Source: Nematostella vectensis
Taxonomy: Eukaryota > Cnidaria > Anthozoa > Actiniaria > Edwardsiidae
Direction: 5' to 3'
Assembly (NCBI RefSeq): GCF_932526225.1
Contig: NC_064039.1
Coordinates: forward strand, 10,744,139 to 10,808,138
DNA: 64,000 nucleotides
Of this stretch, positions 1 through 14,600 are shown piece after piece. The position numbers were made by a program, and so were the translations under genes. The notes below the pieces were generated by a model that was not told the DNA's origin, searched no databases, and was given only the letters and a program-made list of their open reading frames with translations. The stretch's first letter is position 1. Every line of letters starts with the position of its first letter.

Positions 1-3000
1 TCATCTACTATGTGCATTACGGGATGCAATCAATGGCGTGTCATCATCTACTGTGTGCGTTACGGAATGCATTCAATGGGGTGTAATCATCTCCTATCTG
101 CATTACGGGATGCATTAAATGGCGTGTCATCATGTACTATGTGCATAACGGGATGCATTTAATGACGTGTCATTATCTACTATGTACATTACGGGATGCA
201 TTCAATGGCGTATCATCATCTACTGTGTGCATTACGGCATGCATTCAATGGCATGTCATCATCTAATATGTGCATTACGGAATGCATTCAATGGTGTGTT
301 ACCATCTTCTATGTGCATTACGGGATGCATTCAATGGCGTTCCATTATCTACTATGTGCATTACGGAATGCATTCAATGGCGTGTCATCATCTACTGTGT
401 GCATTACGGCATGCATTCAATGGCATGTCATCATCTAATATGTGCATTACGGAATGCATTCAATGGTGTGTTACCATCTTCTATGTGCATTACGGGATGC
501 ATTCAATGGCGTTCCATTATCTACTATGTGCATTACGGAATGCATTCAATGGCGTGTCATCATCTACTGTCTGCATTACGGGATGCATTCAATGGCGTGT
601 CATCATGTACTATGTGCATTACGGGATGCATTCAATGGCGTGTCATTATCTACTGTGTACATTACGGGATGCATTCAATGGCGTGTCATCATCTACTGTG
701 TGCATTACGAGATACATTCAATGACGTGTCATCATTGCCTATGTGCATTACGGGATGCATACAATGGTGTGTCACCATCTTCAATGTGCATTACGGGATG
801 CATTTCATGGCGTGTCATCATCTACTATGTGCAATACGGGATGCATTCAATGGCTTGTCATCATCTACTATGTGCATTACAGGACACATTCAATGGCGTG
901 TCATCATCTACTATGTGCATTACAGGATGCATTCAATGGCGTTTCATCATCTACTATGTGCATTACGGGATGCATTCAATGGCGTGTCATCATCTACTGT
1001 GTGCGATACGGAATGCATTCAATGGGGTGTCATGATCTCCTTTGTGTATTACGCGATGCATTCAATGGCGTGTTAAAATTTACTATGTGCATTACGGAAT
1101 GCATTCAATGACGTGTCATTATCTACTATGTATATTACGGGATGCATTCAATGGCGTGTCATCATTGACTATGTGCATTACGGGATGCATACAATGGTGT
1201 GTCATCATCTATTATGTGCATTACGGGATGCATTCAATGGCGTGTCATCATCTACTATGTGCATTACGGAATACATTCAATGGGGTGTCATCATCTCCTA
1301 TCTGCATTACGGAATGCATTCAATGGCGTGTCATCCTGTACTATGTGCATTACGGGATGCATTCAATAACGTGTCATTATCTACTATGTACATTACGGGA
1401 TGCATTCAATGGCGTGTCATCATCCACTGTGTGCATTACGAGATACATTCAATGACGTGTCATCATTGACTATGTGCATTACGGGATGAATACAATGGTG
1501 TGTCATCATCTATTATGTGCATTACGGGATGCATTCAACGGTGTGTCATCATCTACTATGTGCATTGCGGGATGCATTCAATGGCTTGTCATCATCTACT
1601 ATGTGCATTACGGGATGCATACAATGGCGTGTCATCATCTACTGTGTGCATTACGGAATGCATTCAATGGCGTGTCATCATCTACTATTGCTATCACGGG
1701 ATGCACTAAATTTCAACATCCGCTGTATATATTTGAAGACAATACTAATCTCAAGTTGGCTGTCAGATGGGCTTTTATAAAAGTAGAAGCAGCCAAATCT
1801 TTCAACATTGAAACCTTCTTCTAAAAAAAGTTTGTCCATTTTTCATTCATTGCGAGGTTCGATTTGACCTTCAAATATCTACAGATTGAGTTGCTATTTT
1901 CTACAATGTGCATTACGGAATGCATTTAACGGCGTTTCTTCATCTACTATTTGCATTACGGAATGCATTCAATGGCGTGTCATCATTTACTATGTGCATT
2001 ACGTGATGCATTCAATGGCGTGTCGTCATCTACTATGTGCATTGCGGGATGAATTTAATGGCGTGTCATCATCTACTATGTGCATTACGGGATGCATTCA
2101 ATGGCGTGTCATCATCTACTGTGTGTATTACGGGATGCATTCAATGGTGTGTCATCATCTACTATGTGCATTACGGGATGCATTCAACGGCGTGTTCTCT
2201 ACTATTTGCATTACGGGATGCATTCAATGGCGTATCATCATCTACTGTGTGCATTACGGGATGCATTCAATGGCATGTCATCATCTACTATGTGCATTAC
2301 GGGATGCATTCAATGGCATGTCATCATCTAATATGTGCATTACGGAATGCATTCAACGGCGTGTTCTCTAATATTTGCATTACGGGATGCATTCAATGGC
2401 GTGTTACCATCTTCTATGTGCATTACGGGATGCATTCAATGGCGTTCCATCATCTACTATGTGCATTACGGAATGCATTCAATGGCGTGTCATCATCTAC
2501 TTTGTGCATTACGGGATGCATTTAATGGCGTGTCATCATCTACTGTGTGCATTACGGGATGCATTCAATGGCGTGTCATCATCTACTATGCGTATCACGG
2601 GATGCACTAAATTTCAACATCCGCTGTATATATTTGAAGACAATACTAATCTCAAGTTGGCTGTCAGATGGGCTTTTATAAAAGTAGAAGCAGCCAAATC
2701 TTTCAACATTGAAACCTTCTTCTATAAAAAGTTTGCCCATTTTGTCAGTCATTGCGAGGTTCGATTTGACCTTCAAATATCTACAGATTGAGTTGCCATT
2801 TTCTACTATGTTCATTACGGGATGCATTCAACAGCGTGTCACCATCTTCAATGTGCATTACGGGATGCATTCAATGGCGTGTCATCATCTACTATGTGCG
2901 ATACGGGATGCATTCAATGGCGTGTCATCATCTACTATGTGCATTACGGGATGCATTCAATGGCGTGTCATCATCTACTATGTGTATTACGGGATGCATT

Positions 3001-3153
3001 CAATGGGGTGTCATCATCTCCTATCTGCATTACGGGATGCATTCAATGGCGTGTCATCATGTATTATGTGCATTACGGGATGCATTCAATGGCGTTCCAT
3101 TATCTTCTATGTGCATTACGGAATGCATTTAATGGCGTTTCATCATCTACTGT

Positions 3154-6100
3154 GTGCATTACGGGATGCATTTCATGGCGTGTCATCATCTACTATGTGC
3201 ATTACGGGGTGCATTCAATGGCGTGTCATCATCTACTATGTGCATTACGGGATGCATTCAATGGCGTGTCATCATCTACTGTGTGCATTACGGGATGCAT
3301 TTAATGGCGTGTCATCATCTACTATGTGCATTACGGGATGCATTCAATGGCGTGCTACCATCTTCTATGTGCATTACGGGATGCATTCAATGGCGTTCCA
3401 TCATCTACTGTGTGCATTACGGGATGCATTCAATGGCGTGTCATCATCTACTTTGTGCATTACGGGATGCATTTAATAGCGTGTCATCATCTACTGTGTG
3501 CATTACGGGATGCATTCAATGGCGTGTCATCATCTACTATGCGTATCACGGGATGCACTAAATTTCAACATCCGCTGTATATATTTGAAGACAATACTAA
3601 TCTCAAGTTGGCTGTCAGATGGGCTTTTATAAAAGTAGAAGCAGCCAAATCTTTCAACATTGAAACCTTCTTCTATAAAAAGTTTGCCCATTTTGTCAGT
3701 CATTGCGAGGTTCGATTTGACCTTCAAATATCTACAGATTGAGTTCCCTTTTTCTACTATGTGCATTACGGAATGCATTTAACGGCGTTTCTTCATCTAC
3801 TATTTGCATTACGGAATGCATTCAATGGCGTGTCATCATTTACTATGTGCATTACGGGATGCATTCAATGGCGTGTCATCATCTACTATGTGCATTACGG
3901 GATGCATTCAATGGCGTGTCATCATCTACTGTGTGCATTACGGGATGCATTTAATGGCGTGTCATCATCTACTATGTGCATTACGGGATGCATTCAATGG
4001 CGTGTCATCATCTACTATGTGCATTACGGGATGTATTCAATGGCGTGTCATCATCTACTGTGTGCATTACGGGATGCATTCAATTGCGTGTCATCATCTA
4101 CTATGTGCATTACGGAATGCATTCAATGGCGTGTCATCACCCACTATGTGCATTACGGGATGCATTCAATGGCGTGTCATCACCCACTATGTGCATTACG
4201 GGATGCATTCAATGGCGTGTCATCATCTATTATGTGCATTACGGGATGCATTCAATGCCGTGTCATCATCTATTATGTGCATTACGGGATGCATTCAATG
4301 GCGTGTCATCATCTACGATGTGCATTAGGGGATGCATACAACGGCGTGTCATCGTCTACAGTGTGCATTACGGGATGCATTCATTAACGTGCCCATTCTG
4401 TCAGTCATTGCGAGTTTCGATTTGACCTTCAAATATCTACAGATTGAGTTGCCATTTTAAACTATGTGCATTACGGCATGCCTTCAATGGCGTTTCATCA
4501 TCTACTATGTGCATTACGGGATGCATACAATGGTGTGCCATCATCTATTATGTGCATTACGGGATGCATTCAACGGTGTGTCATCATTTACTATTTGCAT
4601 TACGGAATGCATTCAATGGCGTTTCATCATCTACTATGTGCATTACGGAATGCATTTAATGGCTTATCATCATCTACTATGCGTATAACGGGATGCACTA
4701 AATGTCAACATCCGCTGTATATATTTGAAGACAATACTTATCTCAAGTTGGCTGTCAGATGGGCTTTTATAAAAGTAGAAGAATCCAAATCTTTCAACAT
4801 TGAAACCTTTTTCTATATAAAGTTTGCCCATTTTGTCAGTCATTGCGAGGGTCTATTTGACCTTCAGATATCTACAGATTGAGTTGCCATTTTCTACTAT
4901 GTTCATTACGGGGTGCATTCAATGGCGTGTCATCATCAATTATGTGCATTACGGGATGTATTCAATGGCGTGTCATTATCAATTATGTGCATTACGGGGT
5001 GCATTCAATGGCGTGTCATCATCAATTATGTGCATTACGGGATGTATTCAATGGCGTGTCATCATCTACTATGTGCATTACAGGATGCATTCAATGGCAT
5101 GTTACCATCTTCTATGTGCATTACGGAATGCATTTAACGGCGTGCCATCATCTACTATTTGCATTACGGGATGCATTCAATAGCGTGTCATCATCTACTG
5201 TGTGCATTACGGGATGCATTCAATGCCGTGTCATCATCTATTATGTGCATTACGGGATCCATTCAATGGCGTGTCATCATCTACTATGTGCATTACGGGA
5301 TGCATTCAACGACGTGTCATCATCTACTCTGTGCATTACGGGATGCATTCATTAACGTGCCCATTCTGTCAGTCATTGCGAGGTTCGATTTGACCTTCAA
5401 ATATCTACAGATTGAGTTGCCATTTTGTACTATGTGCATTACGGGATGCATTCAATGGCGTGTCATCATCTTCTTTGTGCATTACGGGATGCATTCAATG
5501 GCGTGTCATCATCTAATATGTGCATTACGGAATGCATTCAATGGCGTGTCATCATCTACTATGTGCATTACGGGATGCATTCAATGGCGTGTCATCATCT
5601 ACTGTGTGCATTACGGGATGCATTTAATGGCGTGTCATCATCTACTGTGTGCATTACGGGATGCATTTAACGGCGTGTTATCTACTATTTGCATTACGGG
5701 ATGCATTCAATGGCGTGTCATCATCTTCTTTGTGCATTACGGGATGCATTCAATGGCGTGTTACCATCTACTATGTGCATTACGGGATGCATTCAATGGC
5801 GTGTCATCATCTACTATGTGCATTACGGAATGCATTCAATGGCGTGTCATCATCTACTATGTGAATTACGGGATGAATTTTATGGCGTGTCATCATCTAC
5901 TGTGTGCATTACGGGATGCATTTAATGGCGTGTCATCATCTACTATGTGAATTACGGGATGAATTTTATGGCGTGTCATCATCTACTGTGTGCATTACGG
6001 GATGCATTTTATTGCGTGTCATCATCTACTATGTGAATTACGGGATGAATTTTATGGCTTGTTATCATCTACTGTGTGCATTACGGGATGCATTTAATGG

Positions 6101-8740
6101 CGTGTTACCATCTACTATGTGCATTACGGGATGCATTCAATGACGTGTCATCATCTACTATGTGCATTACGGGATGCATTCAATGGCGTGTCATCATCTA
6201 CTATGTGCATTACGGAATGCATTCAATGGCGTGTCATCATCTACTATGTGAATTACGGGATGAATTTTATGGCGTGTCATCATCTACTGTGTGCATTACG
6301 GGATGCATTTAATGGCGTGTCATCATCTACTATGCGTATCACGTTATGCACTAAATGTCAACATCCGCTGTATACATTTGAAGACAATACTAATCTCAAG
6401 TTGGCTGTCAGATGGGCTTTTATAAAAGTAAAAGAAACCAAAGTTTTCAACATTGAAACCTTCTCCTATAAAAAGTTTGCCCATTCTGTCAGTCATTGCG
6501 AGTTTCGATTTGACCTTCAAATATCTACAGATTGAGTTGCCATTTTAAACTATGTGCATTACGGCATGCCTGCAATGGCGTATCTTCATCTACTATGTGC
6601 ATTACGGGATGCATTCAATGGCGTGTCATCATCTACTGTGTGCATTACGGGATGCATTTAATGGCGTGTCATCATCTACTATGTGCATTACGGGATGCAT
6701 TCAATGCCGTGTCATCATCAATTATGTGCATTACTGGATGCATTCAATGGATTGTCATCATCTACTATGTGCATTACGGGATGCATTGAATGGCTTGTCA
6801 TTATCTACTATGTGCATTACGGGATGTATTCAACGGCGTGTCATCATCTACTATGTGCATTCCGGGATGCATTCAATGGCGTGTCGTCATCTACCATGTG
6901 CATGGCGAGATAAATTTAATGGCGTGTCATTATTTACTATGTGCATTACGGGATGCATTCAATGGCGTGTCATCATCTACTGTGTGCATTACAGGATGCA
7001 TTCAATGGCGTGTCATCATCTCATATGTGCATTACGGGATGCATTCAATGGCGTGTCATCATGTACTATGTGCATTACGGGATGCATTCAATGGCGTGTC
7101 ATCATCTACTGTGTGCATTACGGGATGCATTTAATGGCGTGTCATCATCTACTATGTGCATTACGGGATGCATTCAATGCCGTGTCATCATCAATTATGT
7201 GCATTACTGGATGCATTCAATGGATTGTCATCATCTACTATGTGCATTACGGGGATGCATTGAATGGCTTGTCATTATCTACTATGTGCATTACGGGATG
7301 TATTCAACGGCGTGTCATCATCTACTATGTGCATTCCGGGATGCATTCAATGGCGTGTCGTCATCTACCATGTGCATGGCGAGATAAATTTAATGGCGTG
7401 TCATCATTTACTATGTGCATTACGAAATGCATTCAATGGCGTGTCATCATCTACTGTGTGCATTACAGGATGCATTCAATGGCGTGTCATCATCTACTAT
7501 GTGCATTACGGGATGCATTCAATGGCGTGTCATCATGTACTATGTGCATTACGGGATGCATTCAATGGCGTGTCATCATCTACTATGTGCATTACAGGAT
7601 GCATTCAATGGCGTGGCATCATCTACTATGTGCATTACGGGATGCATTCAACGGCGTGTTCTCTACTATTTGCATTACGGGATGCATTCAATGGCGTGTC
7701 ATCATCTAATATGTGCATTACGGAATGCATTCAATGGCGTGTTACCATCTTCTATGTGCATTACGGGATGCATTCAATGGCGTGCCTTTATCTACTATGT
7801 GCATTACGGAATGCATTCAATGGCGTGTCATCATCTACTGTGTGCATTACGGGATGCATTTAATGGCGTGTCATCATCTACTGTGTGCATTACGGGATGC
7901 ATTTAATGGCGTGTCATCATCTACTATGTGCATTACGGGATGCATTCAATGGCGTGTCATCATCTACTATGTACATTACGGGATGCATTCAATGGCGTGT
8001 CATCATTGACTATGTGCATTACGGGATGCATACAATGGCGTGTCACCATCTACTTTGTGCATTACGGGATGCATTTAATGGCGTGTCATCATCTACTGTG
8101 TACATTACGGGATGCATTCAATGGCGTGTCATCATCTACTATGCGTATCACGGGATGCACTAAATTTCAACATCCGCTGTATATATTTGAAGACAATACT
8201 AATCTCAAGTTGGCTGTCAGATGCGCTTTTATAAAAGTAGAAGAAACCAAAGTTTTCAACATTGAAACCTTCTCCTATAAAAAGTTTGCCCATTCTGTCA
8301 GTCATTGCGAGTTTCGATTTGACCTTCAAATATCTACAGATTGAGTTGCCATTTTAAACTATGTGCATTACGGCATGCCTTCAATGGCGTGTCTTCATCT
8401 ACTATGTGCATTACGGGATGCATTCAATGGCGTGTCATCATCTACTGTGTGCATTACGGGATGCATTTAATGGCGTGTCATCATCTACTATGTGCATTAC
8501 GGGATGCATTCAATGCCGTGTCATCATCAATTATGTGCATTACTGGATGCATTCAATGGATTGCCATCATCTACTATGTGCATTACGGGATGCATTGAAT
8601 GGCTTGTCATTATCTACTATGTGCATTACGGGATGTATTCAACGGCGTGTCATCATCTACTATGTGCATTCCGGGATGCATTCAGTGGCGTGTCGTCATC
8701 TACCATGTGCATGGCGAGATAAATTTAATGGCGTGTCATC
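3154..8740 (+). repeat. Segmental duplication within the array, copy A
   Basis: This block recurs about 8.5 kb downstream (11690 to about 18050) with the same order of variant units and spacers. The offset changes stepwise, from 8536 to 8493 to 8579 to 9308. The steps correspond to gain or loss of whole 43-bp units (43 and 86 bp) and then of larger internal subrepeats. The spacers at 3558, 4698, 6351 and 8160 pair with those at 12094, 13191, 14930 and 17468. Confidence 0.85.
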
Positions 8741-11689
8741 ATTTACTATGTGCATTACGGGATGCATTCAATGGCGTGTCATCATCTTCTTTGTGCATTA
8801 CGGAATGCATTCAATGGCGTGTCATCATCTACTATGTGCATTACGGGATGCATTCAATGGCGTGTTACCATCTTCTATGTGCATTACGTAATGCATTCAA
8901 TGGCGTGTCATCATCTACTATGTGCATTACAGGATGCATTCAATGGCGTGTTACCATCTTCTATGTGCATTACGGGATGCATTCAATGGCGTGTCATCAT
9001 CTACTATCTGCATTACGGAATGCATTCAATGGCGTGTCATCATCTACTATGTGCATTACGGGATGCATTCAATAGCGTTCCATCACCTACTATGTGCATT
9101 ACGGGATGCATTCAATGGCGTGTCATCATCTACTATGTGAATTACGGGATGCATTTTGTGGCGTGTCATCATCTACTGTGTGCATTACGGGATGCATTTA
9201 ATGGCGTGTCATCATCTACTATGCGTATCACGGGATGCACTAAATGTCAACATCCGCTGTATATATTTGAAGACAATACTAATCTCAAGATGGCTGTCAG
9301 ATGGGCTTTTAAAAAAGTATAATAAACCAAAGTTTTCAACATTGAAACTTTCTCCTATAAAAAGTTTGCCCATTCTGTCAGTCATTGCGAGTTTCGATTT
9401 GACCTTCAAATATCTACATATTGAGTTGCCATTTTAAACTATGTGCATTACGGCATGCCTTCAATGGCGTGTCTTCATCTACTATGTGCATTACGGGATG
9501 CTTTAAATGGCGTGTCATCATCTACTGTGTGCATTACGGGATGCATTTAATGGCGTGTCATCATCTACTATGTGCATTACGGGATGCATTCAATGCCGTG
9601 TCATCATCAATTATGTGCATTACTGGATGCATTCAATGGATTGTCATCATCTAGTATGTGCATTACGGGATGCATTTAATGGCGTGTCATCATCTACTAT
9701 GTGCATTACGGGATGCATTCAATGGTGTGTCATCATCTACTATATGCATTACGGGATGCATTTAACGGCGTGTTCTCTACTATTTGCATTACGTGATGCA
9801 TTCAATGGCGTATCATCATCTACTGTGTGCGTTACGGGATGCATTCAATGGCGTGTCATCATCTACTGTGTGCATTACAGGATGCATTCAATGGCGTGTC
9901 ATCATCTACTATGTGCATTACGGGATGCATTCAATGGCGTGTCATCATGTACTATGTGCATTACGGGATGCATTCAATGCCGTGTCATCATCTTTTATGT
10001 GCATTATGGGATGCATTCAATGGCGTGTCGTCATCTACTATGTGCATTACGGAATGCATTCAATGGCGTGTTACCATCTTCTATGTGCATTACGGAATGC
10101 ATTTAACGGCGTGCCATCATCTACTATTTGCATTACGGGATGCATTCAATAGCGTGTCATCATCTACTGTGTGCATTACGGGATGCATTCAATGCCGTGT
10201 CATCATCTATTATGCGCATTACGGGATCCATTCAATGGCGTGTCATCATCTACTATGTGCATTACGGGATGCATTCATTAACGTGCCCATTCTGTCAGTC
10301 ATTGCGAGGTTCGATTTGACCTTCAAATATCTACAAATTGAGTTGCCATTTTAAACTATGTGCATCACGGCATGCCTTCAATGGCGTGTCTTCATATTCT
10401 ATTTGCATTACCGGATGCCTTCAATGGCGTGCCATCATCTACTATGTGCATTACGGGATGTATTCAACGGCGTGTTATCATCTACTATGTGCATTACGGG
10501 ATGCATTCAATGGCGTGTCATCATCTACTATGTGCATTACGGGATGCATTCAATGGCGTGTCATCATCTACTATGTGCATTACGGGATGCATTCAATGGC
10601 GTGTCATCATCTACTATGTGCATTACGGGATGCATTCAATGGCGTGTCATTATCTACTATGTGCATTACGGGATGCATTCAATGGCGTGTCATCATCTAC
10701 TGTGTGCATGGCGAGATAAATTTAATGGCGTGTCATCATTTACTGTGTGCATTACGGGATGCATTTAACGGCGTGTCATCATCTACTGTGTGCATTACAG
10801 GATGCATTCAATGGCGTGTCATCATCTACTATGTGCATTACGGGATGCATTCAATGGCGTGTCATCATGTACTATGTGCATTAAGGGATGCATTCAATGG
10901 CGTGTCATCATCTACTATGTGCATTACAGGATGCATTCAATGGCGTGTCATCATCTACTATGTGCATTACGGGATGCATTCAACGGCGTGTTCTCTACTA
11001 TTTGCATTACGGGATGCATTCAATGGCGTGTCATCATCTAATATGTGCATTACGGAATGCATTCAATGGCGTATTACCATCTACTATGTGCGATACGGGA
11101 TGCATTCAATGGCGTGTCATCATCTACTGTGTGCATTACGGGATGCATTTCATGGCGTGTCATCATCTACTGTGTGCATTACGGGATGCATTTAATGGCG
11201 TGTCATCATCTACTATTTGCATTACGGGATGCATTCAATGGCGTGTCATCATCTTCTTTGTGCATTACGGGATGCATTCAATGGCGTGTCATCATCTTCT
11301 ATGTGCATTACGGGATGCATTCAATGGCGTGTCATCATCTACTATGTGAATTACGGGATGCATTCAACGGCGTGTCATCATCTTCTATGTGCATTACGGG
11401 ATGCATTCAATGGCGTGTCATCATCTACTATGTGAATTACGGGATGCATTCAACGGCGTGTCATCATCTTCTTTGTGCATTACGGGATGCATTCAATGGC
11501 GTGTCATCATTTTCTATGTGCATTACGGGATGCATTCAATGGCGTGTCATCATCTACTATGTGAATTACGGGATGCATTCAACGGCGTGTCATCATCTAC
11601 TATGTGCATTACGGGATGCATTCAATGGCGTGTCATCATCTACTATGTGAATTACGGGATGCATTCAATGGTGTGTTACCATCTTCTAT

Positions 11690-14600
11690 GTGCATTACGG
11701 GATGCATTTCATGGCGTGTTATCATCTACTATGTGCATTACGGGGTGCATTCAATGGCGTGTCATCATCTACTATGTGCATTACGGGATGCATTCAATGG
11801 CGTGTCATCATCTACTGTGTGCATTACGGGATGCATTTAATGGCGTGTCATCATCTACTATGTGCATTACGGGATGCATTCAATGGCGTGTTACCATCTT
11901 CTATGTGCATTACGGGATGCATTCAATGGCGTTCCATCATCTACTGTGTGCATTACGGGATGCATTCAATGGCGTGTCATCATCTACTTTGTGCATTACG
12001 GGATGCATTTAATGGCGTGTCATCATCTACTGTGTGCATTACGGGATGCATTCAATGGCGTGTCATCATCTACTATGCGTATCACGGGATGCACTAAATT
12101 TCAACATCCGCTGTATATATTTGAAGACAATACTAATCTCAAGTTGGCTGTCAGATGGGCTTTTATAAAAGTAGAAGCAGCCAAATCTTTCAACATTGAA
12201 ACCTTCTTCTATAAAAAGTTTGCCCATTTTGTCAGTCATTGCGAGGTTCGATTTGACCTTCAAATATCTACAGATTGAGTTCCCTTTTTCTACTATTTGC
12301 ATTACGGAATGCATTCAATGGCGTGTCATCATTTACTATGTGCATTACGGGATGCATTCAATGGCGTGTCATCATCTACTATGTGCATTACGGGATGCAT
12401 TCAATGGCGTGTCATCATCTACTGTGTGCATTACGGGATGCATTTAATGGCGTGTCATCATCTACTATGTGCATTACGGGATGCATTCAATGGCGTGTCA
12501 TCATCTACTATGTGCATTACGGGATGTATTCAATGGCGTGTCATCATCTACTGTGTGCATTACGGGATGCATTCAATTGCGTGTCATCATCTACTATGTG
12601 CATTACGGAATGCATTCAATGGCGTGTCATCACCCACTATGTGCATTACGGGATGCATTCAATGGCGTGTCATCACCCACTATGTGCATTACGGGATGCA
12701 TTCAATGGCGTGTCATCATCTATTATGTGCATTACGGGATGCATTCAATGCCGTGTCATCATCTATTATGTGCATTACGGGATGCATTCAATGGCGTGTC
12801 ATCATCTACGATGTGCATTAGGGGATGCATACAACGGCGTGTCATCGTCTACAGTGTGCATTACGGGATGCATTCATTAACGTGCCCATTCTGTCAGTCA
12901 TTGCGAGTTTCGATTTGACCTTCAAATATCTACAGATTGAGTTGCCATTTTAAACTATGTGCATTACGGCATGCCTTCAATGGCGTTTCATCATCTACTA
13001 TGTGCATTACGGGATGCATACAATGGTGTGTCATCATCTATTATGTGCATTACGGGATGCATTCAACGGTGTGTCATCATTTACTATTTGCATTACGGAA
13101 TGCATTCAATGGCGTTTCATCATCTACTATGTGCATTACGGAATGCATTTAATGGCTTATCATCATCTACTATGCGTATAACGGGATGCACTAAATGTCA
13201 ACATCCGCTGTATATATTTGAAGACAATACTTATCTCAAGTTGGCTGTCAGATGGGCTTTTATAAAAGTAGAAGAATCCAAATCTTTCAACATTGAAACC
13301 TTTTTCTATATAAAGTTTGCCCATTTTGTCAGTCATTGCGAGGGTCTATTTGACCTTCAGATATTTACAGATTGAGTTGCCATTTTCTACTATGTTCATT
13401 ACGGGGTGCATTCAATGGCGTGTCATCATCAATTATGTGCATTACGGGATGTATTCAATGGCGTGTCATCATCAATTATGTGCATTACGGGGTGCATTCA
13501 ATGGCGTGTCATCATCAATTATGTGCATTACGAGATGTATTCAATGGCGTGTCATCATCAATTATGTGCATTACGGGGTGCATTCAATGGCGTGTCATCA
13601 TCAATTATGTGCATTACGGGATGTATTCAATGGCGTGTCATCATCTACTATGTGCATTACAGGATGCATTCAATGGCATGTTACCATCTTCTATGTGCAT
13701 TACGGAATGCATTTAACGGCGTGCCATCATCTACTATTTGCATTACGGGATGCATTCAATAGCGTGTCATCATCTACTGTGTGCATTACGGGATGCATTC
13801 AATGCCGTGTCATCATCTATTATGTGCATTACGGGATCCATTCAATGGCGTGTCATCATCTACTATGTGCATTACGGGATGCATTCAACGACGTGTCATC
13901 ATCTACTCTGTGCATTACGGGATGCATTCATTAACGTGCCCATTCTGTCAGTCATTGCGAGGTTCGATTTGACCTTCAAATATCTACAGATTGAGTTGCC
14001 ATTTTTTACTATGTGCATTACGGGATGCATTCAATGGCGTGTCATCATCTTCTTTGTGCATTACGGGATGCATTCAATGGCGTGTCATCATCTAATATGT
14101 GCATTACGGAATGCATTCAATGGCGTGTCATCATCTACTATGTGCATTACGGGATGCATTCAATGGCGTGTCATCATCTACTGTGTGCATTACGGGATGC
14201 ATTTAATGGCGTGTCATCATCTACTGTGTGCATTACGGGATGCATTTAACGGCGTGTTATCTACTATTTGCATTACGGGATGCATTCAATGGCGTGTCAT
14301 CATCTTCTTTGTGCATTACGGGATGCATTCAATGGCGTGTTACCATCTACTATGTGCATTACGGGATGCATTCAATGGCGTGTCATCATCTACTATGTGC
14401 ATTACGGAATGCATTCAATGGCGTGTCATCATCTACTATGTGAATTACGGGATGAATTTTATGGCGTGTCATCATCTACTGTGTGCATTACGGGATGCAT
14501 TTAATGGCGTGTCATCATCTACTATGTGAATTACGGGATGAATTTTATGGCGTGTCATCATCTACTGTGTGCATTACGGGATGCATTTTATTGCGTGTCA